Both the position numbers and the translations under genes were made by a program. A stretch of 61,023 nt of DNA from Cytophagales bacterium (GTDB lineage: Bacteria; Bacteroidota; Bacteroidia; Cytophagales; Cyclobacteriaceae). How positions within the stretch are numbered: the stretch's first letter is position 1; every line of letters starts with the position of its first letter. The DNA lies in contig JADBYK010000047.1 in the NCBI GenBank assembly GCA_020403045.1, positions 1-61,023 on the forward strand, given 5' to 3'. This document shows, piece by piece, positions 40,985 to 49,801 of this stretch. The notes under the pieces are model-generated. The model saw only the letters and a list, made by a program, of their open reading frames with translations, ran no database searches and was not told the DNA's origin.

Positions 40985-41890
40985 TTACGTCATTAACCCA
41001 TAGGATATAGAGGAGCGCCAATCGCAAATGCGATTACATTCAATAGAGCATAGCCTTTCGAAATTAAAAAGAAGTATATCACCTACGGATGCTCCGGAGA
41101 CGTTGCGAACACCTATTTCTTTGGTCTTTTGCTCTAGCGCAAACACTATCATTCCCAGCAAACCCAACGAAGCGATGGAGATGCACAGGCTGGCCATCGC
41201 TGTTAGTGTTATAGCAAAGTTACGTTCACCTTTAATTGTATTTGCGAATGCCTGGCCGACAAACGTGTATTCAAATGGAAAATCGCCCGCCTTTTTTTTG
41301 TACGTGGTCTCGAGTAGCGCCAAAGTGTTCTCCCACCCATCGGAAGTCTTTCCATCTATGCGTGCAACTAGGTATCGCTGCGTTCCACCACCAAATAGTT
41401 GATCGTTCTTCAAATGAAAAACAGCCATCGGCTCAATGGGATTGCCCGGCATCCGATAGTTATAATCTTTGACCACACCAATCACATCAAAGAATAAATC
41501 AGAGCCGGGTAATTGAATTTTTTTCTCACCACTGATTCATCTAATGTCCATCCAATTTGTTCTACGGTAGTTTCATTTAAGAATACACGGCTTTCATCTC
41601 CTGGCATTTCTTTGCTGAAATTGCGACCGAATAGTAATTGTATTTTTAATGTTGTAATGTAGTTTTCATCTACTGAAGTAAAGTTCAATAGAAATGTTCG
41701 GTAGCTCATGCCTTCGGCTGTAAACTTATCTCCACCCCACACTTTGGGCGTCACTCTGGTGCTCATCGAACGATCCCTGGAATATTTTCCGTGGCCGCAA
41801 TCATATCTCGTGCGTTTTGTATTTTCTCGCCATGATTTATCACAATCAGGCTTTCGCAATCGAAACACAAATCTTTCTCAGCCCGACCGC
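40985..41890 (-). pseudogene. Decayed FtsX/MacB-type ABC transporter permease
   Basis: Minus-strand fragments match the MacB/FtsX permease family: 'TLKIQLLFGRNFSKEMPGDES', 'VFLNETTVEQIGW', 'IGVVKDYNYRMPGNPIEPM', 'FEYTFVGQAFANTI' and 'LCISIASLGLLGMIVFALEQ' 'KTKEIGVRNVSGASVGDILL'. The frame shifts at a T run near 41517-41524 (joining to 'IQLPGSDLFFDVIGVV' in the other frame), at an A/T run near 41060-41072 (continuing 'SKGYALLNVIAFAIGAPLY'), and again near 41770-41785. The N-terminal transmembrane and most periplasmic parts are missing. At least three frameshifts plus truncation make it non-functional. Confidence 0.85.
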
Positions 41891-41966
41891 GGAACTGCTT
41901 AATTTCACCTCTCATTTAGGATAATTGCCAGACGTACCGCCCATAATCGTTTTCAAGTGTCCAATT

Positions 41967-41997
41967 TTGGGTTTGAAAAACGAGATCGCTATACTTG
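41967..41997 (+). promoter_or_regulatory. Promoter of galK
   Basis: TTG (41967-41969), 20-nt spacer, TATACTTG (41990-41997; one mismatch to TAnnTTTG). Exactly 4 nt separate it from the ATG at 42002, so the mRNA is predicted to start at or beside the start codon. Confidence 0.55.
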
Positions 41998-42001
41998 TAG
42001 C

Positions 42002-43177
42002 ATGCCGGATGTAGCAAGAAGCGTAGTCGCTATTTTTAAGCAGAAATTTTCGAGAGAGCCGATGGTGATTCGTGCCCCCGGCAGAATCAACCTCATTGGC
42101 GAACATACAGACTACAACGAAGGCTTTGTACTCCCTGCAGCCATTGACCGCGCGATTTATTTTGCGATGGCTCCCAGCGATACAGATCGATGTAACATCT
42201 ATTCGACCGACAAGGACGAAGGCGTTTCATTTTCCATCCATGATTTAAACCCGGGAGAAACGTGGGTCAATTATTTGATGGGTGTAATGGACGGCTTCGA
42301 GCGAAAAGGCTTGCCCATCCATGGGGTCGACTGTGTGTTTGGAGGGGATATTCCGGTGGGCGGTGGGTTGTCCTCATCGGCTGCACTTTGCAACGGCTTT
42401 GGCTTTGGACTTAACCAACTTTATAAGTGTGGTTTGGATCGGTTGGCATTGGCGAAAATTTCTCAATATGCCGAACATGAATTTGTAAGCCTCTTGTGTG
42501 GTTTGATGGATCAATACGCCAGTTTGTTTGGTAAAAAAAATGCTGCCCTTTTATTGGATTGCCGATCGCAGAAACACGAAGTGATTCCCGTTCATCTTAC
42601 CGATCATTCCCTTCTTCTCGTTGACACGAAGGTAAAGCATTCGCTGGCCTCCTCTGCCTACAATGATAGGCGAAAGGCCTGCGAGGAAGGTGTGAAAATC
42701 ATTCGGGAAAAAAATAATGATATTTCGTCTCTTCGTGATGTGAGCCGAATACTATTGCTGGAACATCGGGATAGCATGGCACCCGACATCTTCGCCAAAT
42801 GCCTTTATGTGGTTGAAGAAATACAACGAACCCTCCAAGCAGCCGAGCTTTTAAAGATAGACGAGTTGGTAAAATTTGGTAGGTTAATGTACGAGACTCA
42901 CTGGGGCTTAAGTCAATCCTACGAAGTAAGTTGTGTGGAGTTGGATTTCCTGGTCGCCTTGGCCGAGGAAGAGAAAATCACCGGTGCACGAATGATGGGA
43001 GGTGGATTTGGGGGATGCACAATCAACCTTATCCAAAATGACAAGGCGAAGGCATTTAAAGAAAAAGTGATTCGTCAATATGCTGTGAATTTTAATAGTC
43101 AACCTGAATTTTATTTGGTTAACTTGGTGGACGGTGTTAGCTTGATGAACGATAAGCGCGAATACCTGCAACCTTAA
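42002..43177 (+). CDS. galK: Galactokinase
   Basis: 391 residues from ATG 42002; an in-frame GTG at 41957 would place the promoter inside the gene. GHMP kinase motifs: galactose signature 'GRINLIGEHTDYN' (27-39), ATP loop 'PVGGGLSSSAALCNG' (about 115-129), and 'GARMMGGGFGGCTINLI' near the C terminus. It phosphorylates galactose at C1 for the Leloir pathway. It is followed 25 nt later by an SSS sugar symporter and near a GH53 galactanase. galT, galE and galM are not in the window. Confidence 0.95.
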   Translation: MPDVARSVVAIFKQKFSREPMVIRAPGRINLIGEHTDYNEGFVLPAAIDRAIYFAMAPSDTDRCNIYSTDKDEGVSFSIHDLNPGETWVNYLMGVMDGFERKGLPIHGVDCVFGGDIPVGGGLSSSAALCNGFGFGLNQLYKCGLDRLALAKISQYAEHEFVSLLCGLMDQYASLFGKKNAALLLDCRSQKHEVIPVHLTDHSLLLVDTKVKHSLASSAYNDRRKACEEGVKIIREKNNDISSLRDVSRILLLEHRDSMAPDIFAKCLYVVEEIQRTLQAAELLKIDELVKFGRLMYETHWGLSQSYEVSCVELDFLVALAEEEKITGARMMGGGFGGCTINLIQNDKAKAFKEKVIRQYAVNFNSQPEFYLVNLVDGVSLMNDKREYLQP

Positions 43178-43202
43178 ACCTCGAACCTTTAACTTTAGAT
43201 AA

Positions 43203-44861
43203 ATGCAAAAGCTACAACTCATCGATTACGTTGTGTTTCTGGTCTACTTTGTAATTGTATCCTCTTACGGTTACTGGATATATGCCAGAAAAAAACAGAT
43301 CGATATTGACTCCAAGGACTTTTTCCTGGCAGAGGGTTCACTTACCTGGTGGGCCATTGGTGCTTCATTGATCGCATCAAATATATCAGCCGAGCAATTT
43401 GTAGGTATGTCAGGCTCTGGTTTTGCAATGGGTCTTGCCATCGCGTCCTATGAGTGGATGGCAGCAGTCACGCTGATTGTTGTGGCGGCTTTCTTTTTGC
43501 CGATTTACTTGAAAAATAAGATCTATACCATGCCGCAGTTTTTGTCGCAGCGGTATAGCCCATTGGTGGCGACTATCATGGCGGTGTTTTGGCTATTAAT
43601 GTACATCTTCGTGAATCTCACTTCGATCTTATACTTAGGTGCGTTGGCAGTAGATACGATCACCGGGATAGGATTTACCACCTGCGTTGTCGGTCTTTCT
43701 ATTTTTGCGGTTTTTATTACCCTTGGCGGGATGAAAGTGATTGGATACACCGATGTGATTCAGGTCATCGTTTTGGTGTTAGGTGGCTTGGCTACTACTT
43801 ATTTGGCTTTGGAGTTAGTAGCACAAAAAATTAGTGGTGGCGATGTGTGGACGGCTCTCGGCTATGTAAAAGATAATGCTTCCGACCATTTTCAAATGAT
43901 CTTACAAAAAGGAGATATGATGATGCCTGATGGAAAGGGTGGGACGGAAGATGCCTACCAAAAATTACCCGGTATTGCAGTTTTAGTAGGTGGCCTTTGG
44001 ATAGCAAACATTGGGTATTGGGGATGCAATCAATACATCACACAACGTGCGTTGGGTGCTGATTTACCAACCGCGCGTAAAGGACTGCTCTTTGCTGCAT
44101 TCCTAAAACTGCTTATGCCAGTGATCGTGGTTCTTCCGGGAATTGCCGCGTATGTACTTTACAAAAATGGTTTCTTCCAAACAGAAATGTTGGAGTCCGT
44201 TACTATTGATGGAGTAACGAAAGAAGTAGTTAAGTCAGATAAAGCTTACCCGGTGCTTCTGAATTTATTACCCACCGGATTAAAAGGGTTATCATTTGCT
44301 GCGCTAACGGCTGCGATTGTTGCCTCGTTGGCGGGTAAAGCCAATAGTATCTCAACTATTTTCACACTAGATATCTATCAGAAATTTTTCAAGAAAGGTG
44401 CTTCAGAAAGAAACTTAGTCAACGTGGGCAAAGGCGCTATTTTGGTGTCGATGCTTATCGCGATTTTTATGGCGCCACAGCTAAGCCGTTTTGATCAGGC
44501 TTTCCAATTTATTCAAGAGTTTAGCGGATTGATATCACCCGGAGTGGTTGCCATTTTTTTAATGGGTATGTTTTGGAAACGGGCAAATGGAATGGCGGCA
44601 CTACTCGCTGCGATTGCCACCTTGCCTCTGGGGATCGCATTCAATGAGTATTTTCCAGAAATGCCTTTCCTGAATAGAATGAGCTTCGTGTTCTTAACCT
44701 TGATCGCCATCATCGTCATCGTCAGTTTAATTTCACCGTATAAACCTAAGAAGGATGGAATTGAAGTAACGGCAGATATGTTTAAGATTGAAAAGTCTTT
44801 CGCTATTGGCGCAATCATTCTCTTAGGAATTATCTCTGCTTTATATATTGCTTTCTGGTAA
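43203..44861 (+). CDS. Sodium/solute symporter (SSS), probably for galactose or glucose
   Basis: 552 residues with about 14 transmembrane helices. SSS/SGLT features include 'DFFLAEGSLTWWAIGASLIA' 'SNISAEQFVGMSGSGFAMG', 'GGLWIANIGYWGCNQYITQR' and 'AALTAAIVASLAGKANSIST'. The 'N-S/A-E-Q' sequence in helix 1 and the 'YWGCNQY' block are shared with vSGLT, a sodium/galactose transporter. The position after galK supports galactose as substrate. Inner membrane. Confidence 0.9.
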   Translation: MQKLQLIDYVVFLVYFVIVSSYGYWIYARKKQIDIDSKDFFLAEGSLTWWAIGASLIASNISAEQFVGMSGSGFAMGLAIASYEWMAAVTLIVVAAFFLPIYLKNKIYTMPQFLSQRYSPLVATIMAVFWLLMYIFVNLTSILYLGALAVDTITGIGFTTCVVGLSIFAVFITLGGMKVIGYTDVIQVIVLVLGGLATTYLALELVAQKISGGDVWTALGYVKDNASDHFQMILQKGDMMMPDGKGGTEDAYQKLPGIAVLVGGLWIANIGYWGCNQYITQRALGADLPTARKGLLFAAFLKLLMPVIVVLPGIAAYVLYKNGFFQTEMLESVTIDGVTKEVVKSDKAYPVLLNLLPTGLKGLSFAALTAAIVASLAGKANSISTIFTLDIYQKFFKKGASERNLVNVGKGAILVSMLIAIFMAPQLSRFDQAFQFIQEFSGLISPGVVAIFLMGMFWKRANGMAALLAAIATLPLGIAFNEYFPEMPFLNRMSFVFLTLIAIIVIVSLISPYKPKKDGIEVTADMFKIEKSFAIGAIILLGIISALYIAFW

Positions 44862-44871
44862 TTTGTCAGAA

Positions 44872-44925
44872 AGTTTGAAAGTCCGGAAGTCCGAGAACAT
44901 AGTACTTCCCGACTTTTGGACTTCC
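44872..44925. repeat. Low-complexity inverted segment before the MFS gene
   Basis: GAAAGTCC-GGAAGTCC is a near-direct 8-bp repeat (44877-44892), and GGAAGTCC (44885-44892) is inverted as GGACTTCC (44918-44925). The stretch lies between the SSS stop and the MFS start. It could form a hairpin but lacks a terminal T run. Confidence 0.5.
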
Positions 44926-44945
44926 TGGCTTTAAACTTCAACCAA

Positions 44946-46466
44946 GTGACACAAGCCGTTTCCCCCACTGATAAAAGAAACCTCTGGTCGGTAATCACAG
45001 CTTCTTCTGTTGGTACACTGATCGAATGGTACGACTTCTTTATTTTCGGAAGCCTCGCGACCATTTTATCTGAACAATTTTTCCCAAAGACAAATCCTAC
45101 AGCTGCGTTTCTTTCTACACTCGCCACATTTGCGGCAGGGTTTGTCGTGCGCCCTTTTGGGGCATTAGTCTTCGGTAGACTGGGAGATAAAGTAGGAAGA
45201 AAATATACTTTCTTAGTCACGCTTGTATTGATGGGAGGTTCAACGTTTGCAATTGGTCTGGTTCCTAATTATGAGACCATCGGAATTTTTGCACCACTCA
45301 TTGTTTTGCTGCTTCGCTTGCTGCAAGGACTTGCTTTGGGTGGTGAATACGGAGGTGCGGCCACGTATGTAGCTGAACATGCTCCAGCAAATAGGAGAGG
45401 ATTTTATACAAGCTTCATTCAAATTACCGCCACACTCGGCTTGTTTGTTTCGCTGGGAGTTATCTTGTTAGTTCGGCAGTCAGTAGGAGTAGAGGCATTT
45501 TCTAGTTGGGGATGGCGGATTCCGTTCATACTCTCTTCATTGCTAGTGGGAATTTCTATTTACATCCGGCTTCGCATGAGCGAATCACCGCTTTTTGCAA
45601 AAATAAAAGCAGAGGGAAAAATTTCTACTAATCCCATTAAAGAGAGTTTTGGAAAGAAAGAAAATCTTCAACTCGTTTTGATTGCTCTTTTTGGAGCCAC
45701 AGCAGGGCAGGGAGTTGTATGGTATACGGGGCAATTCTACGCACTTTCATTTTTACAAAAGACTTGCCAGCTCGAATACGTACAGTCAAACTATATCATG
45801 GCCATTGCCTTGGTGATAGGGACTCCGCTTTTCATTTTTTTTGGTGCTTGGTCAGATAAAGTGGGGAGGAAATTTATTATGCTCACTGGTATGCTGTTGG
45901 CTGTATTTCTATACCGGCCGATTTACCAACAAATGTATTCATTGACAAACATCAGCCTAAAAGCAGAGGTAAAAGAGAAGGAAAGCATTGAGAGATCAAT
46001 GACAGTTCTAGAAGGAGATACGATTCGTACCCTGAAAAAGATTCGCATTTATAGCGACCAGACTACCCTGGCAGAAATAACGAAAGAAACGAATTCATCT
46101 AACGCAGAAACCAAAAAGGAAGTTTCGTTGAATGGCACTAACTACTGGCTGATGATTGGATTGATCTTTATTCAAATTGTTTTGGTGACGATGGTCTACG
46201 GGCCTATCGCAGCTTTCTTAGTAGAATTATTTCCGACACGCATTCGCTATACTTCGATGTCATTGCCGTATCATATTGGCAATGGAATTTTTGGGGGATT
46301 AACTCCGTTTATTGCAACTGCTCTCTATGAGTTAAGTAAATTAAAAAGCAATCCATCAGGAGATCCGTTTGCCGGATTGTGGTACCCTATCATTGTGGCG
46401 GCACTATGCTTTGTTGTTGGAATGATTTTTTTGAGTAACAAGAAAAAGGCTGAAGTGGTTGATTGA
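44946..46466 (+). CDS. MFS transporter of the metabolite:H+ symporter type
   Basis: 506 residues from GTG 44946; an in-frame TTG at 44916 would translate the low-complexity spacer. Twelve transmembrane helices. 'SSVGTLIEWYDFFIFGSLA' and 'RPFGALVFGRLGDKVGRKYTF' are hallmarks of the MHS subfamily (ProP, KgtP, ShiA). An unusual hydrophilic insertion of about 75 residues ('SLKAEVKEKESIERSM' to 'NAETKKEVSLNG') separates two C-terminal-half helices. The substrate is probably an organic acid or osmolyte rather than sugar. Confidence 0.88.
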   Translation: MTQAVSPTDKRNLWSVITASSVGTLIEWYDFFIFGSLATILSEQFFPKTNPTAAFLSTLATFAAGFVVRPFGALVFGRLGDKVGRKYTFLVTLVLMGGSTFAIGLVPNYETIGIFAPLIVLLLRLLQGLALGGEYGGAATYVAEHAPANRRGFYTSFIQITATLGLFVSLGVILLVRQSVGVEAFSSWGWRIPFILSSLLVGISIYIRLRMSESPLFAKIKAEGKISTNPIKESFGKKENLQLVLIALFGATAGQGVVWYTGQFYALSFLQKTCQLEYVQSNYIMAIALVIGTPLFIFFGAWSDKVGRKFIMLTGMLLAVFLYRPIYQQMYSLTNISLKAEVKEKESIERSMTVLEGDTIRTLKKIRIYSDQTTLAEITKETNSSNAETKKEVSLNGTNYWLMIGLIFIQIVLVTMVYGPIAAFLVELFPTRIRYTSMSLPYHIGNGIFGGLTPFIATALYELSKLKSNPSGDPFAGLWYPIIVAALCFVVGMIFLSNKKKAEVVD

Positions 46467-46490
46467 ACGAGTCACAAAGCCTTGCGACTT

Positions 46491-47543
46491 TTATTTCTCC
46501 AAGAAAGCATCCATGGCAATAGTAGGTTTGCCTGTATCATCAAAAGCACCAAGTCCATAGCCCTGCCATTTTTTATAACTTTGAGGCTCCCAGTAAAAAA
46601 CACCCAATCCTTTTCCGTTCGGTATCTCCTTTGTCTTTGTAATGATGTCTGTCAAAAACGCTTTTGATTTTTCTGGCTGGTCATTCGGCATGCCTACTTC
46701 TACTACCATTACAGGTGTGTTATAACGAGAAATCATTTCATTCATATTGGCCAGGCATTTTGCGTTGGTTGTGGCCCATGCATCTATGCCGCCTTGAGCC
46801 CAGGTAGGATACAACGACATTCCAATGATATCCCATTTTGCACCGTTAGCTTTCAGGCCGTCAAACATCCATCGAAAAAGACCATTATCGTGACCATTGG
46901 ATAAATGTACGATTACTGGAGTATTTGGGTTTACCGCCTTTACTGCATTATACCCAGACGATATTAAACTTGCGAAGTTGGCCATTGACTTGGAAGCTCG
47001 GCCTACTTCCCAAAGCATACCATCATTTGTTTCGTTGCCCACCTGCACCCAGTCGGGGTTAATTCCATTTAACTTGAGCGTGTCCATTACTGATCTTGTA
47101 TAATTAAATAAGGCCGTCTGCATTTCGATAAGATTCATTTTTGCCCAGGCAGCTGGAATGGCTTGTTTACCCGGATCCGCCCAATCATCGCTATAGTGAA
47201 AATCAATCATTAACTTCATCCCGAGATTCTTTGCTCGTTTTGATTTTACTACAAGATCTTTAGTATTGTTCCATCCCTTGACAGGGTTTACCCATGCCCG
47301 CAACCTGATTGAGTTAATGCCTTTTTCCTTTAGCAGTTGCATACACTCCTTCTCTGTTCCGCTGTTATCATAGAATTTAACACCTGCGGCCTCCATCTCC
47401 GTGATCCAACCCACGTCCGCTCCTTTGGCGAACACGACCGCCTCCGGCTCCGGTGTTGTGTCAGGATTGTTTGAATTATTTCTGCAGCCAATCGTTGTGC
47501 TGAGTGCTGCTATTAGAATGGTAAACTGCACAAGTGATTTCAT
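46491..47543 (-). CDS. GH53 arabinogalactan endo-beta-1,4-galactanase (lipoprotein)
   Basis: 350 residues. Lipoprotein signal 'MKSLVQFTILIAALSTTIGC' with Cys20. The GH53 (beta/alpha)8 domain begins 'FAKGADVGWITEMEAAGVKF' and has acid/base Glu171 in 'WVQVGNETNDGM' and nucleophile Glu282 in 'VMVVEVGMP'. 'INSIRLRAWVNP' and 'MIDFHYSDDWADPGKQ' are conserved GH53 blocks. It cuts beta-1,4-galactan of pectin side chains on the cell surface or in the periplasm. Convergent with the MFS gene and close to galK and the SSS symporter, giving a compact galactan-to-galactose-1-phosphate set. Confidence 0.93.
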   Translation of the reverse strand: MKSLVQFTILIAALSTTIGCRNNSNNPDTTPEPEAVVFAKGADVGWITEMEAAGVKFYDNSGTEKECMQLLKEKGINSIRLRAWVNPVKGWNNTKDLVVKSKRAKNLGMKLMIDFHYSDDWADPGKQAIPAAWAKMNLIEMQTALFNYTRSVMDTLKLNGINPDWVQVGNETNDGMLWEVGRASKSMANFASLISSGYNAVKAVNPNTPVIVHLSNGHDNGLFRWMFDGLKANGAKWDIIGMSLYPTWAQGGIDAWATTNAKCLANMNEMISRYNTPVMVVEVGMPNDQPEKSKAFLTDIITKTKEIPNGKGLGVFYWEPQSYKKWQGYGLGAFDDTGKPTIAMDAFLEK

Positions 47544-47594
47544 AACATGTCAAGTATTTAAATTTTTAAAGTAATTCAAAACTAACAGAAAGTG

Positions 47595-48791
47595 TTAAAG
47601 TCGTGCGGCTGCCTTTTGAGCAATCGTTTCGCCAATAGCCAGTGATGAAGTGGCAGCTGGTGATGGCGCATTGCATACATGAATTACGTTGGCATCTTCA
47701 ATAATCAAGAAATCATCTACCAAACCCCCTTCACGATCGCAAGCTTGTGCTCGTACGCCAGCGCCACCCTCGGTTAGGTCTGACTCCTGGATTTCAGGAA
47801 TTAATTTTTGTAGAGCTTTTGTGAATGCAGCTTTTGAAAATGAACGATACATTTCGCCCATCCCCGTTTTCCAATACTTAGCAGCCACTTTTTGGAAACC
47901 AGGCCAAGCTAGCGTCTCGGCCAATTCGGCTAAGTTGATCTGTGATTTTTTGTAGCCTTCCCGCTTAAAAGCGAGTACGGCATTTGGTCCTGCTTCCACA
48001 CCGCCTTTTGCCATTCTCGTAAAATGCACTCCCAAGAAAGGAAAGTTGGGATCAGGCACTGGGTAAATTAGGTTCTTTACCAGATACTCCTTTTCTTTTT
48101 TAAGCTTAAAATATTCGCCTCGAAAAGGTATGATTTTCACGTTTAGATTCGCCACAGTCATGGCTGCCACCTTATCGGAGTAGAGGCCAGCACAGTTGAT
48201 AACTACCCTTGCTTCGTAGTCTTGTTTGTCAGTTACAACGATTGTTTTGTTTACTTCTTTTTTCAGAGAGACAACCCTCTCACCCAAATGAATTTCAGCC
48301 CCTTCTTTCTGTAGTACCTTGCCATATGCTTCAGCAACTAGTTTGTAGTCCACAATTCCGGTTTGCGGAACGAAGATACCTGCTATGCCGGCCACGTGTG
48401 GTTCGTGTTCCTTCAATTCTTCTTTTACAAGCTTTTTTAATTTGGTGAGACCATTTTGTTCACCTCGTGTGAATAGAGTTTGCAGAAGAGGTAGTTCGTG
48501 CTCATCGGTGGCAACAATCAATTTGCCACACAACTCAAACGGCACTTCGTGTTCTCGGCAGAAATCAATGAGCAATTGATAGCCGCGAAAGCAGTTGGTG
48601 GCTTTGAGACTGCCCGGTTTGTAATAAATGCCTGAATGTATTACTCCGCTATTATTTCCGGTTTGATGTTTAGCAAGTTCATTCTCCTTTTCAAGAACGA
48701 GAAACCGAAGTGTTGGATTTGTTTTTTTGATTTGGAGTGCGGTGGCTAAGCCCACAATCCCACCTCCAACAATGATGACATCGAAATTCAC
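47595..48791 (-). CDS. lhgO: L-2-hydroxyglutarate oxidase LhgO
   Basis: 398 residues. FAD-binding 'DVIIVGGGIVGLATALQIKK' at the N terminus, 'LEKENELAKHQTGNNSGVIHSGIYYKPGSLKA' (family signature across about 33-64), 'VNCAGLYSDKVA' and C-terminal 'GAGVRAQACDREGGLVDDFLI'. It oxidises L-2-hydroxyglutarate to 2-oxoglutarate and feeds electrons to quinone. A good promoter lies 16 nt upstream; single gene. Confidence 0.93.
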   Translation of the reverse strand: MNFDVIIVGGGIVGLATALQIKKTNPTLRFLVLEKENELAKHQTGNNSGVIHSGIYYKPGSLKATNCFRGYQLLIDFCREHEVPFELCGKLIVATDEHELPLLQTLFTRGEQNGLTKLKKLVKEELKEHEPHVAGIAGIFVPQTGIVDYKLVAEAYGKVLQKEGAEIHLGERVVSLKKEVNKTIVVTDKQDYEARVVINCAGLYSDKVAAMTVANLNVKIIPFRGEYFKLKKEKEYLVKNLIYPVPDPNFPFLGVHFTRMAKGGVEAGPNAVLAFKREGYKKSQINLAELAETLAWPGFQKVAAKYWKTGMGEMYRSFSKAAFTKALQKLIPEIQESDLTEGGAGVRAQACDREGGLVDDFLIIEDANVIHVCNAPSPAATSSLAIGETIAQKAAARL

Positions 48792-48807
48792 AGGAAATTT
48801 ATTTCCT

Positions 48808-48836
48808 CAAAAATAGAACTAAATCAATAGGACCAA
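48808..48836 (-). promoter_or_regulatory. Promoter of lhgO
   Basis: On the minus strand TTG (48836-48834), an 18-nt spacer and TATTTTTG (48815-48808), a perfect -7 box. Leader of about 12 nt to the ATG at 48791. Confidence 0.6.
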
Positions 48837-48868
48837 AAATTCTGATAGTAGTTAAAAGTCAAATGGAA

Positions 48869-49723
48869 TCAGGTGTTGATCGCTCTGATTCTGACGTTGA
48901 GCGAATCTTCCACAATCACTAAATGATTGGCGGGAATCATCGTCCAGTCTTTGTCATCAGTTAATTTCTCCGACACAACCAATACAGCATTGTCATCGTC
49001 TTGTGGTGCTTCCATTCTCGTGTTGCCGTCCTCCACAACATATCGACCACCTTCGGAATGGTACATGGTTAGTGGTTCTTCGGAAGAATCACTAACATAT
49101 CGAGTGGCCACAATGAAAGATCCGTTTGTGAAAGCCATGTTCAAATAGGCAGGTTCAACCACACCGTACTCCGTCATCAGCTGTTTCACCGTTTTAAATG
49201 TTTGTTCGAATGAATCGGCTACGGCTTCTGGTGAAACTATTTTATGGTTTTTGAAAAGGTTACTGAGCACCAGGGCAAAAATATGTTCCGAGTCAGTCTG
49301 TCCTTTTATCCAATTGTAGAATTCATCGGTCAAGGGTCCGCGGATGTGTCTTTTGATTTTACCAAACTCTTCTACGCCACCATTATGAGCCATTAGGAAA
49401 TTTTTATATTGAAAAGGATGGCAATTGGATTCGGATACATCGCCTACACTGGCTGCTCGCACATGAGCTAGCATACAACCTGTCATTGTTTTGGGTGCCA
49501 GGTTGCGTAGGTTTCGGTTGCTCCAGGCCGGGTTTACCGACACGAAATTGATGGGTTCAAGGTTAAGTTCAGGCACATACCAGCCAACGCCAAAGCCGTC
49601 ACCATTGAGAGGCTCTTCAATTTCACGCGCATTGATGCTTTGGTTGATGAGTGAGTTCTTTGGCTTGTACAACAGATCATCAATGATGATGGGGGTTCCT
49701 TTATAGGCCATTAGTCTGCACAT
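48869..49723 (-). CDS. Class II glutamine amidotransferase (YafJ type)
   Basis: 284 residues from ATG 49723. This start is decisive because the class II nucleophile must be Cys2 ('MCRLMAYKG'); a longer frame would bury it. 'NGDGFGVGWYVPE', 'AHVRAASVGDVSESNCHPF' and 'FLMAHNGGVEEFGKIKRH' are the Ntn-hydrolase glutaminase blocks. YafJ/EgtC-like proteins hydrolyse amide bonds of glutamine or gamma-glutamyl compounds; the partner or substrate is unknown here. Cytoplasmic. Confidence 0.9.
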   Translation of the reverse strand: MCRLMAYKGTPIIIDDLLYKPKNSLINQSINAREIEEPLNGDGFGVGWYVPELNLEPINFVSVNPAWSNRNLRNLAPKTMTGCMLAHVRAASVGDVSESNCHPFQYKNFLMAHNGGVEEFGKIKRHIRGPLTDEFYNWIKGQTDSEHIFALVLSNLFKNHKIVSPEAVADSFEQTFKTVKQLMTEYGVVEPAYLNMAFTNGSFIVATRYVSDSSEEPLTMYHSEGGRYVVEDGNTRMEAPQDDDNAVLVVSEKLTDDKDWTMIPANHLVIVEDSLNVRIRAINT

Positions 49724-49755
49724 AGTAATTACGTTTCTGAAAAGATAATAAAAAA

Positions 49756-49781
49756 AGCCGATGGTCTTAACCATCGGCTTC
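49756..49781 (-). terminator. Terminator of msrB
   Basis: AAGCCGATGGT (49756-49766) and ACCATCGGCTT (49771-49781) form an 11-bp perfect stem with a CTTA loop (TAAG on the minus strand). On the minus strand it is followed by TTTTT. It lies 20 nt after the msrB stop. Confidence 0.9.
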
Positions 49782-49801
49782 TCCGCTTATATAGGAACTC
49801 G

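Noticed and set aside
44916..44945. TTG start for the MFS transporter
   Set aside because: The added residues translate a low-complexity inverted spacer; GTG 44946 matches MHS N termini.
44513..45220. Minus-strand ORF of 235 codons across the SSS/MFS junction
   Set aside because: It overlaps two well-supported plus-strand transporters and has Lys/Arg/Pro-rich shadow composition.
49724..49774. Longer start for the glutamine amidotransferase
   Set aside because: Class II amidotransferases need the nucleophile Cys at position 2, which fixes the start at 49723.
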